Positions 35,151 to 43,817 of a stretch of DNA of 64,000 nucleotides are shown here, piece after piece. Within the stretch, counting starts at the first letter, position 1. Each line of letters opens with the position of its first letter. The stretch lies in the NCBI RefSeq assembly GCF_023822045.1, contig NZ_CP084712.1, positions 2,914,001 through 2,978,000 of the forward strand, given 5' to 3'. The notes below the pieces were generated by a model that did not search any database, was not told the origin of the DNA, and saw only the letters and a list, made by a program, of their open reading frames with translations. Origin of the DNA: Sphingopyxis sp. USTB-05. GTDB lineage: Bacteria; Pseudomonadota; Alphaproteobacteria; Sphingomonadales; Sphingomonadaceae. Both the position numbers and the translations under genes were made by a program.

Positions 35151-37931
35151 TCAGAAATTGACCCTCGCGCCGACGGTCATATAGGTGCCGACCACGTCAT
35201 ACAGCGTGCTGTTGACGGTAATCAGCGGCGGCTTGCGGTTGAAGACGTTGTTGACGTTGGCGAACAGGGTGAAGCGGTCCTCAATCTTGAACCGCGCGCC
35301 CAGGTCGACATAGGTCCGCGACGCGATCTTGTTGTTGATGAGCGTCGTGCGCGTCCGGTCGTAATTGCCGCCATCGATGTAACGGGCGCGGATGTCGAAC
35401 CCGAAACTGCTATCTTCATAGGTCGCACTGAGCGTTCCGCGCCACTTCGGCGTTGCACGCAGCACCGCATCGCCGACGTCGCCGGCTGTCTCGACGCGCG
35501 TGATGCCGGTATCGAACACCAGCTTGTCGACATAGGTCGCAAGCGCGCGGATGCGCAGGCTGCCCGGCAGGCCCGAACTGACGTTCGACAGGTTGACGAC
35601 ATAGGATGCCTCCATATCCAGCCCACTCGTCTCGAAGCTTGCGATATTCTGCTGGGTGGCCGCAACCTGCGTCACCGTCCCCGTCGCATCGCGCGTGACG
35701 CTATCGCAGGCAGAGGTGACCCCGCGCGAACACAGAAGCGTCAGGTTTGACCCGTTGAGCGCTGTGATCGCACCGTCGATCTTGATCTTGTAGTAATCGA
35801 CCGAGGCGCTGAAGCCGCGCAGAAACGACGGCGAATAGGTTGCACCAATCGATGTCGTATAGCTCACTTCGGGTACGAGATTGGGGTTACCGCCGGTATA
35901 GGTCGTGACGGCGGACGGCGTCGGATTATAGGCAGGGTTCGCTGCGGCCCGCCCAGCCCTGTCCTGATCGTTGAGCAGCCCGATGTTGATCGACCGGAGC
36001 GCGAACAATTCGCCGATACCCGGCGAACGAATGTCGCGCGACCGCGTTGCGCGAAGGAGCAGGTCGTTGAACAGCCGCGCGGTACCGCCAGCTTTCCACG
36101 TCCAGATGCCGCCGCTGGTGCTGTAATCGGAATAACGCGCCGCCCCGCTCAAATCGAGTTCCACCGCATTTTCAAGCTTGAGCAGCGGAAACAGCACTTC
36201 GCCGAAGGCTTCCTTGACGTTGAACCCGCCCGACGTGGGCGTCGAAAAGACGAGGATGCCGAAATTACTGGCATTCGCGACCGTGAAGTCTTCGCGCGAT
36301 GAAACCTGTTCTTCCCAGCGCGCCTCGGCGCCGAGCGCGAGGGTCACCGGGCCAGCCCATAGCGAGAATAGATCCCCCTGAACTTCGGCGCCCACCGAAT
36401 CGAGCTTGTTGGTGCTGAACGCCCGCTGCGCGCCTGTGACATAGGCGCGCGCTTCGGGGGACGCATTCAAGGCGCCGAAGGGATTCAGCGGCCGGCAGGC
36501 GGCATCGTCGTTCGCCGTGGTGGCGTCGGCATTGATCGCGCAGACGATTTGCCCGCCGCTCAATACCGCGTTGATCGCATTGTTGAACTGCCGGACAAGG
36601 CGCGAATTGCCCATCGTCTGATCGCTGTCGACCTCGCCATGGCTGTACCAGGCCTTGTAGCGGAAGCCGTTGCCGAAGGTGCCGTCGACGCCGATCGCGC
36701 CTTCCTTGCTGACCCGCTCACCGCGGAATTGCAGTTGCAGGATGTCGTTGAAATAGCGGCCGAAGGTGAAGCTCGTCTCCCCGGCGGCGGCAAGCCGATC
36801 GCGGATCGCGGTCGACAGATAGGGATTGTTCGCCTGGATCGTGAGATATGGCAGGCCGAGCGCTCCGCCGACCGTATAATCGCCGAAGAAGGGCGCGTTC
36901 GACACCGCGCGCGCATAGCTGCCATCCACCCAGAAAGTCGCATCGCCCACTTCGTAGCTCAGCCGGGCATAGGTGCTCAGCCGCTCGAACGGGGACGAAA
37001 CCGGAATCGTGTCATAGAGGTTGATGCCGTCCGCGCCACCGACCATCCGGAGCGGAAACGCGCCCGCACCGACACTCGTGCCACGCGCGAAAGGCCGCAG
37101 CGTCCCGTCGGCGTTGAAGGTCTGTCCCGCGAGCACGCCGCTGGTGATGAGGCCGCCCAACGTGACGTTGCCGAAATTCACGTCGCGAACCAGTTCCGAC
37201 CCCGTGCCCGACGGGATGAAATCGGGGCTGTTGAGCTGCTGCCGCGTGCTCCGCTGGATCACGCCCTCGTCTTTGACATATTCGCCGCCGATGATGAAAT
37301 GACCGCGCCCGTCGGCGAAGCTCGTGCCGAATTTCGCATCGAAGCCATAGCGGAAGCCATCGCCGCGCGACGAAGTGCCGACATTGCCGCCGATCGAGAG
37401 GCCTTCATAATCCTTGTCGAGCAAGATGTTTACGACGCCAGCGACTGCGCCGGAGCCCCAGGCCGCCGACGCGCCGCCGGTCACGACCTCGACGCGCTCG
37501 ACCAGATTCGTCGGGATGAAATTGAGATTGCCCTCACCCACGAAACGGCGACCGTCGAGCAGCACGAGCGTGCGGTTCGAGCCGAGGCCGCGCATGTCGA
37601 CGGGTGCGGTACCGGTCGACGTGTTGCCGTTCGACACGCTTGGCGTCGTGGTCGGTCGGATTTGCGGAAGGTCGTTCAATACCTGCTGGATGTTCGGGCG
37701 CGCGCCGAGGCGCAGATCTTCTTCGCCGATCACCGTCGTCGGCGTCGGCTGATCATAGCCGGCGCGTGCGATGCGCGATCCGGTGACGAGAATCTCTTCG
37801 TCGGCCGTGGCCTCCGTGTCGGCGACGGTCTGCGCCGCGGCCGGCACGGCGAGCAACAATCCGGCCGCCAACGCCGCAATACTGCTGCCGCGCGCGATCC
37901 GGTAACCGAGTTTGTCGTTAAGGTTGTGCAT
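35151..37931 (-). CDS. TonB-dependent receptor of the D-peptide cluster
   Basis: This 926-residue outer-membrane importer has a signal peptide ending PAAAQ, a TonB-box-like EEILVTGSRIARAG, a plug with QQVLNDLPQIRPTTTPSVS, DMRGLGSNRTLVLLDGRR and VEVVTGGASAAWGSGAVAGVVN, and a barrel ending GARVNF. This GSRI-type receptor class is common in sphingomonads and xanthomonads. The ATG at 37931 is preceded by GGGGCGGATGAG. It is divergent from the CocE/NonD hydrolase across a 199-base region with a strong palindrome, so the two are probably co-regulated. Confidence 0.93.
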   Translation of the reverse strand: MHNLNDKLGYRIARGSSIAALAAGLLLAVPAAAQTVADTEATADEEILVTGSRIARAGYDQPTPTTVIGEEDLRLGARPNIQQVLNDLPQIRPTTTPSVSNGNTSTGTAPVDMRGLGSNRTLVLLDGRRFVGEGNLNFIPTNLVERVEVVTGGASAAWGSGAVAGVVNILLDKDYEGLSIGGNVGTSSRGDGFRYGFDAKFGTSFADGRGHFIIGGEYVKDEGVIQRSTRQQLNSPDFIPSGTGSELVRDVNFGNVTLGGLITSGVLAGQTFNADGTLRPFARGTSVGAGAFPLRMVGGADGINLYDTIPVSSPFERLSTYARLSYEVGDATFWVDGSYARAVSNAPFFGDYTVGGALGLPYLTIQANNPYLSTAIRDRLAAAGETSFTFGRYFNDILQLQFRGERVSKEGAIGVDGTFGNGFRYKAWYSHGEVDSDQTMGNSRLVRQFNNAINAVLSGGQIVCAINADATTANDDAACRPLNPFGALNASPEARAYVTGAQRAFSTNKLDSVGAEVQGDLFSLWAGPVTLALGAEARWEEQVSSREDFTVANASNFGILVFSTPTSGGFNVKEAFGEVLFPLLKLENAVELDLSGAARYSDYSTSGGIWTWKAGGTARLFNDLLLRATRSRDIRSPGIGELFALRSINIGLLNDQDRAGRAAANPAYNPTPSAVTTYTGGNPNLVPEVSYTTSIGATYSPSFLRGFSASVDYYKIKIDGAITALNGSNLTLLCSRGVTSACDSVTRDATGTVTQVAATQQNIASFETSGLDMEASYVVNLSNVSSGLPGSLRIRALATYVDKLVFDTGITRVETAGDVGDAVLRATPKWRGTLSATYEDSSFGFDIRARYIDGGNYDRTRTTLINNKIASRTYVDLGARFKIEDRFTLFANVNNVFNRKPPLITVNSTLYDVVGTYMTVGARVNF

Positions 37932-37999
37932 CTCATCCGCCCCTTTGTGCTGAGCCGCTCGATGGCGGCTTATCTGGTTTCCCCTGCAATGAAGCTGCC

Positions 38000-38023
38000 A
38001 TAATGTCCTATTCAGGACAATAT
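38000..38023. promoter_or_regulatory. 24-bp palindromic operator in the divergent promoter
   Basis: ATAATGTCCT and AGGACAATAT are inverted (9 of 10 match) around ATTC. The half-site GGACAATAT recurs upstream of the dipeptidase gene at 40066-40074. It lies between the TonB receptor and the hydrolase genes. Confidence 0.6.
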
Positions 38024-38052
38024 ATTTCTTTTGCGAGAAATTAAGCCCATAA

Positions 38053-38081
38053 TTGACAAGGCGTTTAGGTTGAGGTCTGTA
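38053..38081 (+). promoter_or_regulatory. Candidate promoter of the CocE/NonD hydrolase gene
   Basis: TTGACA (38053-38058) is a consensus -35 box, followed after 17 bases by TCTGTA, a weak -10. It is 30 bases downstream of the palindrome and about 50 bases before the hydrolase ATG. Confidence 0.35.
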
Positions 38082-38130
38082 AACCGCCGGTGTCGAATCG
38101 GGCCCGAAAACTGGGATGACGGAGTTGCTG

Positions 38131-40014
38131 ATGTTGCGCTTTTGCTCGCCGCTCGCTTTGGTTCTTGCCGCCGTGGCGGCGCAGCCCGTAGCCGCGCAGG
38201 ACCTTTCGAAATACACTCCGCAAGCCTTGGAGAGCGAACTCGCGGCGCTCGCGGATTCGCGCATCGCGGTGATGGTGCCGATGCGCGACGGGGTACGCCT
38301 GTCGACAAACATCTATACGCCGAAGAACGCCAAGGGCCCGCTGCCGGTGATCCTGTGGAAGACGCCCTATAACGAACATAAGCTGCGCGGATCGACGCAG
38401 CGCTATGCGATCGAGGCGGCGCGACGCGGCTACATCTTCATCGTCCAGAACGAACGCGGCCGCTATTTTTCCGAAGGCAAATATGAGATTCTCGGCAAGC
38501 CGCAAACCGACGGATATGACACGCTGAGCTGGATCGCGTCGCAGGGCTGGTCGAACGGCAAGGTCGGCACGCTCGGATGCTCGTCCTCTGCCGAATGGCA
38601 GCTCGCCCTCGCTGCGCAGAACCATCCCGCGCACGCGGCGATGGTGCCGATGGCGGCGGGCGCCGGGATCGGCAAGGTCGGCCGTTTCCAGGAACAGGGC
38701 AATTGGTACACCGGCGGCGTACCGCGCAGTCTGTTCTTCGTCTGGCTCTATGGCGTCGACAATCCCGTCCGCGCCCAGCTTCCCGCCGACATCGACGAGG
38801 CCACCCGCGCGCGCGCAACGCTCAACAACGACCTCGCCGCGACCAAGCCCAGCGTCGACTGGAACAAACACATCAAGCACCTGCCGGTGGATAGCTTGCT
38901 GTCGAGCCTGGGCGAGCCGCCGCAGACCTTCGACACCCTTATCGCGCGCACGCCCGCCGACCCGGCTTGGCGCGAGGGCGGGCTTTATCACGACGACATG
39001 GGCTGGGGCGTGCCCGCGCTATGGTTCAATAGCTGGTACGACGTCTCGATCGGGCCGAATCTTGAGTTGTTCAACCACGCCCGCGCGAGCAAGACCGACG
39101 CCGAGGCGGCGGCAAACCAATATGCGGTGATCGCGCCCGTCACCCATTGCGGCTATTCGCGCCTCGGCAAGGATACAGTGGTCGGCGAGCGATCGATGGG
39201 CGACACGAGCTTCGATGTCGACGGTGCGGTCTTCGGCTGGTTCGATCGCTGGCTGAAGGGCGACAAAAAAGCCTTCCCCGACTCGACGCCGCACGTCCGC
39301 TATTTCGCGATGGGTGCCAACCAATGGCGCAGCAACGAGAGTTGGCCGCCCAAGGGTACCAAGCCGCTGCGCCTGTATCTCGACAGCGGCGGCGACGCGA
39401 ACAGCCTCAACGGTGGGGGCCGCCTGGTCGCCGCCGCGCCCGCCACGGATACGCCCGACCGCTTCCGCTACGATCCGATGAACCCCGTGCCGACGGTCGG
39501 CGGCGGCGACTGCTGCAACGGCGGCATCGTGATCCCCGGCGCATTCGACCAGCGCGGCGTCGAGATCCGCGACGATGTGCTCGTCTATTCGACCGAGCCG
39601 CTGACCGAGGCGATCGAGGTGAGCGGTTTCGTCGACGCGCTGCTGAACGTCTCGTCGAGCGCGGCCGATACCGATTTCGCGGTGAAGCTGGTCGACGTCG
39701 CGCCCGACGGCACCGCGTGGATCATCGGCGATACGATTTTTCGCGCCCGCTATCGCGATGGCTTCGACAAGCCGGCGATGATGCGTCCGGGAGAGGTGTA
39801 TCCAATCAGGCCGTCGCCGATCGCGACGAGCATCCGTTTCGGCGTCGGCCACCGCATCCGCATCGAGGTGACTTCGTCCAACTTCCCCAAATTCGTACGC
39901 AACCTCAACACCGGCGGCCCGAACGAGCGCGAGAGCAAGGGCGTCGTCGCAACGAACAGCATCCACCATGCGCCCGGCCGACTGTCCTATGTCGAATTGC
40001 CCGTGGTGCGATGA
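38131..40014 (+). CDS. CocE/NonD family hydrolase (X-Pro dipeptidyl-peptidase/acylase type), secreted
   Basis: This 627-residue periplasmic enzyme has a signal peptide ending PVAAQ and an alpha/beta-hydrolase core. RDGVRLSTNIYTP opens the core, ILWKTPYNEHK follows, and the nucleophile Ser is in TLGCSSSAEWQ (usual form G-x-S-Y-x-G). The His is in APVTHCGYSRLG. The C-terminal jelly-roll domain has IEVSGFVDALLNVSSSAADTDFAVKLVDVAPDG. Relatives include cocaine esterase, glutaryl-7-ACA acylase and alpha-amino-acid ester hydrolases. The ATG at 38131 follows CGGAGTTGCTG. It probably trims an acyl, ester or amide from the imported compound. Confidence 0.9.
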   Translation: MLRFCSPLALVLAAVAAQPVAAQDLSKYTPQALESELAALADSRIAVMVPMRDGVRLSTNIYTPKNAKGPLPVILWKTPYNEHKLRGSTQRYAIEAARRGYIFIVQNERGRYFSEGKYEILGKPQTDGYDTLSWIASQGWSNGKVGTLGCSSSAEWQLALAAQNHPAHAAMVPMAAGAGIGKVGRFQEQGNWYTGGVPRSLFFVWLYGVDNPVRAQLPADIDEATRARATLNNDLAATKPSVDWNKHIKHLPVDSLLSSLGEPPQTFDTLIARTPADPAWREGGLYHDDMGWGVPALWFNSWYDVSIGPNLELFNHARASKTDAEAAANQYAVIAPVTHCGYSRLGKDTVVGERSMGDTSFDVDGAVFGWFDRWLKGDKKAFPDSTPHVRYFAMGANQWRSNESWPPKGTKPLRLYLDSGGDANSLNGGGRLVAAAPATDTPDRFRYDPMNPVPTVGGGDCCNGGIVIPGAFDQRGVEIRDDVLVYSTEPLTEAIEVSGFVDALLNVSSSAADTDFAVKLVDVAPDGTAWIIGDTIFRARYRDGFDKPAMMRPGEVYPIRPSPIATSIRFGVGHRIRIEVTSSNFPKFVRNLNTGGPNERESKGVVATNSIHHAPGRLSYVELPVVR

Positions 40015-40063
40015 ACTTCGGGAAGGTTCTTCGGCTCGAAGGAAATGATTGACGATACCCAAT

Positions 40064-40081
40064 TGGGACAATATCGTCCTG
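40064..40081. promoter_or_regulatory. Second copy of the cluster operator
   Basis: GGACAATATCGTCC (40066-40079) is a palindrome with arms GGAC/GTCC. Its left half repeats the GGACAATAT half-site of the 38000-38023 palindrome, and its right half CGTCCT is close to the same half reversed. It lies 32 bases before the dipeptidase start. Confidence 0.5.
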
Positions 40082-40111
40082 ATTAGAAAATTTGCGAAAT
40101 GGGGGATGATG

Positions 40112-41254
40112 ATGTTATTTTCTCGACGACAGGCGATTTGCGCCGCCGGCGCAGCGCTCGCCGCCCCCCTTGCCGCGCCTTATATCGCCCGTGCGAATCT
40201 CCAGATCAGCCCCTTCACGAACCGCGCCTATTCGAAGCGCGCGATCGAACTGGTCCAGCGCGCGGTCGTCGTGGACATGCTGGCCCCGATCAAGATCGAT
40301 TTCGATCCCAGCTATTATACCAAGGCGCTGAGCGAAAAGGAAACCGCGGACTTTCGCGCCAGCGGCATCAACGCCATCCATCACGCGGTGGGCATCGGCG
40401 GCCCGACGGCAAAGGAACAGGCGCTCAGCTTCTTCGCGATCTGGGGCAACTTCGTCGCGCGCAACAGCCATGTCTTTACCGGGGTCGACAAGTTCGCCGA
40501 CATCCTGCGTGCCAAGAAGGACGGCAAGGTCGCGGTGATCATGGGGCTGCAGAATGCGGACCATTTCAACCGCCCCGCCGACGTCAAGACCTTCTATGAG
40601 ATCGGGCAGCGCTGCGCCCAGCTCACCTATAACTCGCAAAACCGCATCGGATCCGGGTCGACCGACCGCGTCGACGGCGGCGTCAGCGATTTCGGCGTCG
40701 AGATCATCAAGGCGATGAACGAAGTCGGCATGCTGGTCGACGTGTCGCATTGCGGCGACCGCACAACCCTGGACGCAATCGAGATTTCACCGAAGCCGAT
40801 CGCGATCACGCACAGCAATTGCCGCGCGCTGATCGACCATCCGCGCGTCAAGACTGATGAGGCAATCAAGGCCTGCGCCGCGAAAGGCGGCGTGATGGGC
40901 ATCACCGGGGTGCGCAATTTCGTGAGCAAGACCGATCCGACGACGATCGTGAACTATGTCGACCATATCGACCATGTGGTGAAGCTTGTCGGCATCGACC
41001 ATGTCGGCGTCGGCACCGATTCCGACCTCTATGGCTATGACGATACGTCGCCCGAGATGAACAAGATGCTGCGCGGCGCCTATAAGGACAGCTACGCCTT
41101 TCGCGAGAAGATCGACATCGACGGGTTCGACCACCCGCGCAAGATGTTCGATCTGACCGAAGAATTGCTGCGCCGCAAATATTCGGACGCGAACATCCTT
41201 GCGGTACTCGGCGGCAATTTCCAGCGGTTGCTGACCGCGACCTGGGGCGGTTGA
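40112..41254 (+). CDS. Membrane dipeptidase-like protein (peptidase M19), Tat-exported
   Basis: This 380-residue protein has a twin-arginine signal (SRRQAICAAGAALAAP) and the M19/renal dipeptidase barrel. VDVSHCGDRTTLDA and ITHSNCRALIDHPR hold the two conserved His, and HVGVGTDSDLYG holds the Asp. The first metal motif, HxD, is absent (VVVDMLAPIKID), and the bridging Glu is replaced by Gln in MGLQNADHF. M19 enzymes cleave dipeptides, including D-amino acid and beta-lactam forms. GGGGG six bases upstream supports the ATG at 40112; 40106 is an alternative. It overlaps the next gene by one base (TGATG). Confidence 0.88.
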   Translation: MLFSRRQAICAAGAALAAPLAAPYIARANLQISPFTNRAYSKRAIELVQRAVVVDMLAPIKIDFDPSYYTKALSEKETADFRASGINAIHHAVGIGGPTAKEQALSFFAIWGNFVARNSHVFTGVDKFADILRAKKDGKVAVIMGLQNADHFNRPADVKTFYEIGQRCAQLTYNSQNRIGSGSTDRVDGGVSDFGVEIIKAMNEVGMLVDVSHCGDRTTLDAIEISPKPIAITHSNCRALIDHPRVKTDEAIKACAAKGGVMGITGVRNFVSKTDPTTIVNYVDHIDHVVKLVGIDHVGVGTDSDLYGYDDTSPEMNKMLRGAYKDSYAFREKIDIDGFDHPRKMFDLTEELLRRKYSDANILAVLGGNFQRLLTATWGG

Positions 41255-42294
41255 TGAACGCGCTGACCGACCGCCTTGCCGGTGCACTTGTGCTGCCGCA
41301 GCCCTATGTGCTGTTCCTGGGCGACACGACGATCGCCGGTTACGCCAAAACCGCCTTTGGGCTGAAGGATTGGGCGCCCGACAAATGTGTCGGCGAACTG
41401 CGGCTGCCCGGCGCCACGGTCACCACCGGGCTGGAAGCGCTCACCGCCGCCGAAGCGCGGGCACGCGGTGCGCGCGCGCTGGTGATCGGGGTCGCCAACC
41501 CGGGCGGGGTGATCCCGGCAAATTGGCGTGCATCGTTGATCGAGGCGCTGGAGGCGGGCCTCGACCTGATCGCGGGCATGCACATGCGTCTCGCCGACAT
41601 TCCCGAACTCGCCGAAGCGGCGCACCGGCTCGGCCGCCAACTGATCGACGTGCGCGTGCCACCCTCGCAGCTTCCGGTCGGAACCGGGCGGAAACGCAGC
41701 GGCAAGCGGCTGCTGACCGTCGGAACCGACTGCGCGCTCGGCAAGAAATATACCGCGCTGGCGCTATTTCGTGCGTTCGAGCAGCGCGGCATCGACAGTG
41801 ATTTTCGCGCAAGCGGTCAGACAGGCATCATGATCGCGGGCGGCGGCATCCCGATGGACGCGGTCGTCTCCGATTTCGAGGCCGGTGCGGCCGAGCTGTT
41901 GTCGCCCGATGCGCCCGCAAACCATTGGGACGTGATCGAAGGTCAGGGCGCGCTGACCCACCCATCCTATGCCGCGGTGTCGCTTGGCCTGCTCCATGGC
42001 AGCCAGCCCGATGTCTTCGTCGTCTGCCACGAGCCCGGCCGTACCGAGATGCTCGGCACCGCAGGCTATACGCTGACCAGCGTCGAGGAAGTGGTCGAAC
42101 TCACGATGCTGCTGGGCCGACGGACCAATCCCGCGATCCGTTGCGGCGGCTTTGCCTTCAACACCTCGGCGCTCGACGAAGAGACGGCGACCGAGCTGAT
42201 GGCGCGTGAGAGCGCGCGGCTGGGCCTGCCCGTGGCCGATCCGATCCGCGGCGGGCCTGCATTCGACGCCCTCGTCGATAGCTGCCTTGCATGA
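41254..42294 (+). CDS. DUF1611/DgcN-like protein (possible D-glutamate N-acetyltransferase)
   Basis: This 346-residue cytoplasmic protein of the DUF1611 family has an N-terminal domain (PYVLFLGDTTIAGYAKTAFGL), then a P-loop-like GTDCALGKKYTALALFRAF near 150-168. GQTGIMIAGGGIPMDAVVSDF and EGQGALTHPSYAAVSLGLLHG follow. The characterised DgcN acetylates D-glutamate before racemisation by DgcA. No dgcA-like gene is visible in the window. The one-base overlaps with its neighbours place it firmly in the operon. A D-amino acid substrate is inferred from the family and the D-aminoacylase downstream. Confidence 0.87.
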   Translation: MNALTDRLAGALVLPQPYVLFLGDTTIAGYAKTAFGLKDWAPDKCVGELRLPGATVTTGLEALTAAEARARGARALVIGVANPGGVIPANWRASLIEALEAGLDLIAGMHMRLADIPELAEAAHRLGRQLIDVRVPPSQLPVGTGRKRSGKRLLTVGTDCALGKKYTALALFRAFEQRGIDSDFRASGQTGIMIAGGGIPMDAVVSDFEAGAAELLSPDAPANHWDVIEGQGALTHPSYAAVSLGLLHGSQPDVFVVCHEPGRTEMLGTAGYTLTSVEEVVELTMLLGRRTNPAIRCGGFAFNTSALDEETATELMARESARLGLPVADPIRGGPAFDALVDSCLA

Positions 42295-42320
42295 ACCCCT
42301 TTGATCTTCGGAGACCTTGC

Positions 42321-43805
42321 ATGACCCGATTCCCGGCCCTGCGCCGTACCGCATATGCCGCCGCGCTGCTCGGCTCGATCGCCCTGCCCTCCGTCGCCAC
42401 GGCGCAATCCGCTGCGGAAACCAGCTATAGCATCCCGCAGGACCGGATCGGCGGGCTTGCCGATTTCGTCGACGGCGTGATGGCGCAGCAGATCGCGACG
42501 CGCGAAGTCGCGGGCGCCATTGTCACCGTCGTCTATCGCGACAAGGTGCTATTCTCGCGCGGTTACGGCTTTGCCGATATCGACAAAAGCGTCGCTGTCG
42601 ACGGGCAGCAGACGCTGTTCCGACCGGGATCGGTGTCGAAGATGTTCACGTGGAGCGCGCTGCTGCAACAAGTCGAAGCGGGCCGCGTCGACCTTGACGC
42701 CGATGTGAACAAATATCTCGATTTCAAAATCCCCGAGTTCGAGGGCAAGCCGATCCGCGTGCGCGACCTTTTGTCGCACACGCCGGGGATGAGCGATGTC
42801 GGCGGGCTGACCGCACCGACGCCCGACAAGATCACGCCCTATGTCGAATGGATGAAGACGCATATTCCCGTTCGCCATTGGGCCCCCGGGACCGAGACAT
42901 CCTATTCCAACTATGGCTCGGTGCTCGCCGGCTATATCGTCGAGCGCGTGTCGGGCGAAGCTTTCCCCGATTATGTCGAAAAGCATATCTTCGCGCCGCT
43001 CGGCATGAATGCCACGACCTTTCGCGAACCGCTGCCCGCCGCGCTCGCACCCCGGATGGCGTCGGGCTATCAGGTCAAGGACGGGCGGCTGGTGGCCGAA
43101 CCGTTCGAACTGTTCAGCCCGGTGATGCCCGCTGGGTCGGGCACGAGCAGCGGCCCCGACATGGCCCGTTTCATGATGGCGATGATGAACGGCGGCGCGC
43201 TGGGCAAGGCGCGCATCCTGAAGCCCGAGTCGGTCAAATTGCTGATGACCGATTCGGTCGCCAACGCCCCCGGCCTGCCCGGCATGGCGCACGGCTTTTT
43301 TGTCGTTCGTGAAAAGGGCCCGCGCATGGTTGGGCATGGCGGCAACACCGGCGATTTCCATTCGAACATGATTTTGGCGCCCGAGGCCGGGCTCGGCTTC
43401 TTCGTCTCCGAGACCGGCGGCCAGGGCAGCTATGGCGGGCGGACCGAACTGACCGAAGCGCTGATCGGCCGGCTGTTCCCGGTCGCTCCCGCCCCGCGCA
43501 TCGCCGCACCGGCGGGTGAGGTGCTGCCGCTCGGCGCCTATCGCGGCAATCGCCGCGACTATGCGCGCACCCCCAACCCCGAACGCGACCTGAAAATCGC
43601 AGCGGCCGGACCGAATGCCGTCACCGTCACCAGCGAGGGCAAAACCACCTATTGGGAACGCGTCGGCCCGATGCGGTTCGAACAGGCCACGGGTGCCCGC
43701 GCCGGCGGCCCTTACGAGCAATTGCTGTTCCACGGCGCCGAGGGGCGCTGGCGCCTGTCCTTCACGTCGCAACCGCATGTTCTCTATCATTTTGTCCAAC
43801 CCTGA
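42321..43805 (+). CDS. Beta-lactamase-fold serine hydrolase, secreted (first of two)
   Basis: This 494-residue periplasmic enzyme has a signal peptide ending SVATAQ, the nucleophile motif SVSK in RPGSVSKMFTW, the second motif YSNYG (Y-x-N) and the third box HGG in MVGHGGNTGDF. A C-terminal domain of about 100 residues follows the catalytic part, as in D-aminopeptidase/esterase relatives. The ATG at 42321 follows CGGAGACCTTGC; an earlier ATG at 42291 overlaps the previous stop but has no ribosome site. It probably cleaves a D-aminoacyl amide or ester bond. Confidence 0.9.
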   Translation: MTRFPALRRTAYAAALLGSIALPSVATAQSAAETSYSIPQDRIGGLADFVDGVMAQQIATREVAGAIVTVVYRDKVLFSRGYGFADIDKSVAVDGQQTLFRPGSVSKMFTWSALLQQVEAGRVDLDADVNKYLDFKIPEFEGKPIRVRDLLSHTPGMSDVGGLTAPTPDKITPYVEWMKTHIPVRHWAPGTETSYSNYGSVLAGYIVERVSGEAFPDYVEKHIFAPLGMNATTFREPLPAALAPRMASGYQVKDGRLVAEPFELFSPVMPAGSGTSSGPDMARFMMAMMNGGALGKARILKPESVKLLMTDSVANAPGLPGMAHGFFVVREKGPRMVGHGGNTGDFHSNMILAPEAGLGFFVSETGGQGSYGGRTELTEALIGRLFPVAPAPRIAAPAGEVLPLGAYRGNRRDYARTPNPERDLKIAAAGPNAVTVTSEGKTTYWERVGPMRFEQATGARAGGPYEQLLFHGAEGRWRLSFTSQPHVLYHFVQP

Positions 43806-43817
43806 GGAGAAGCCATC

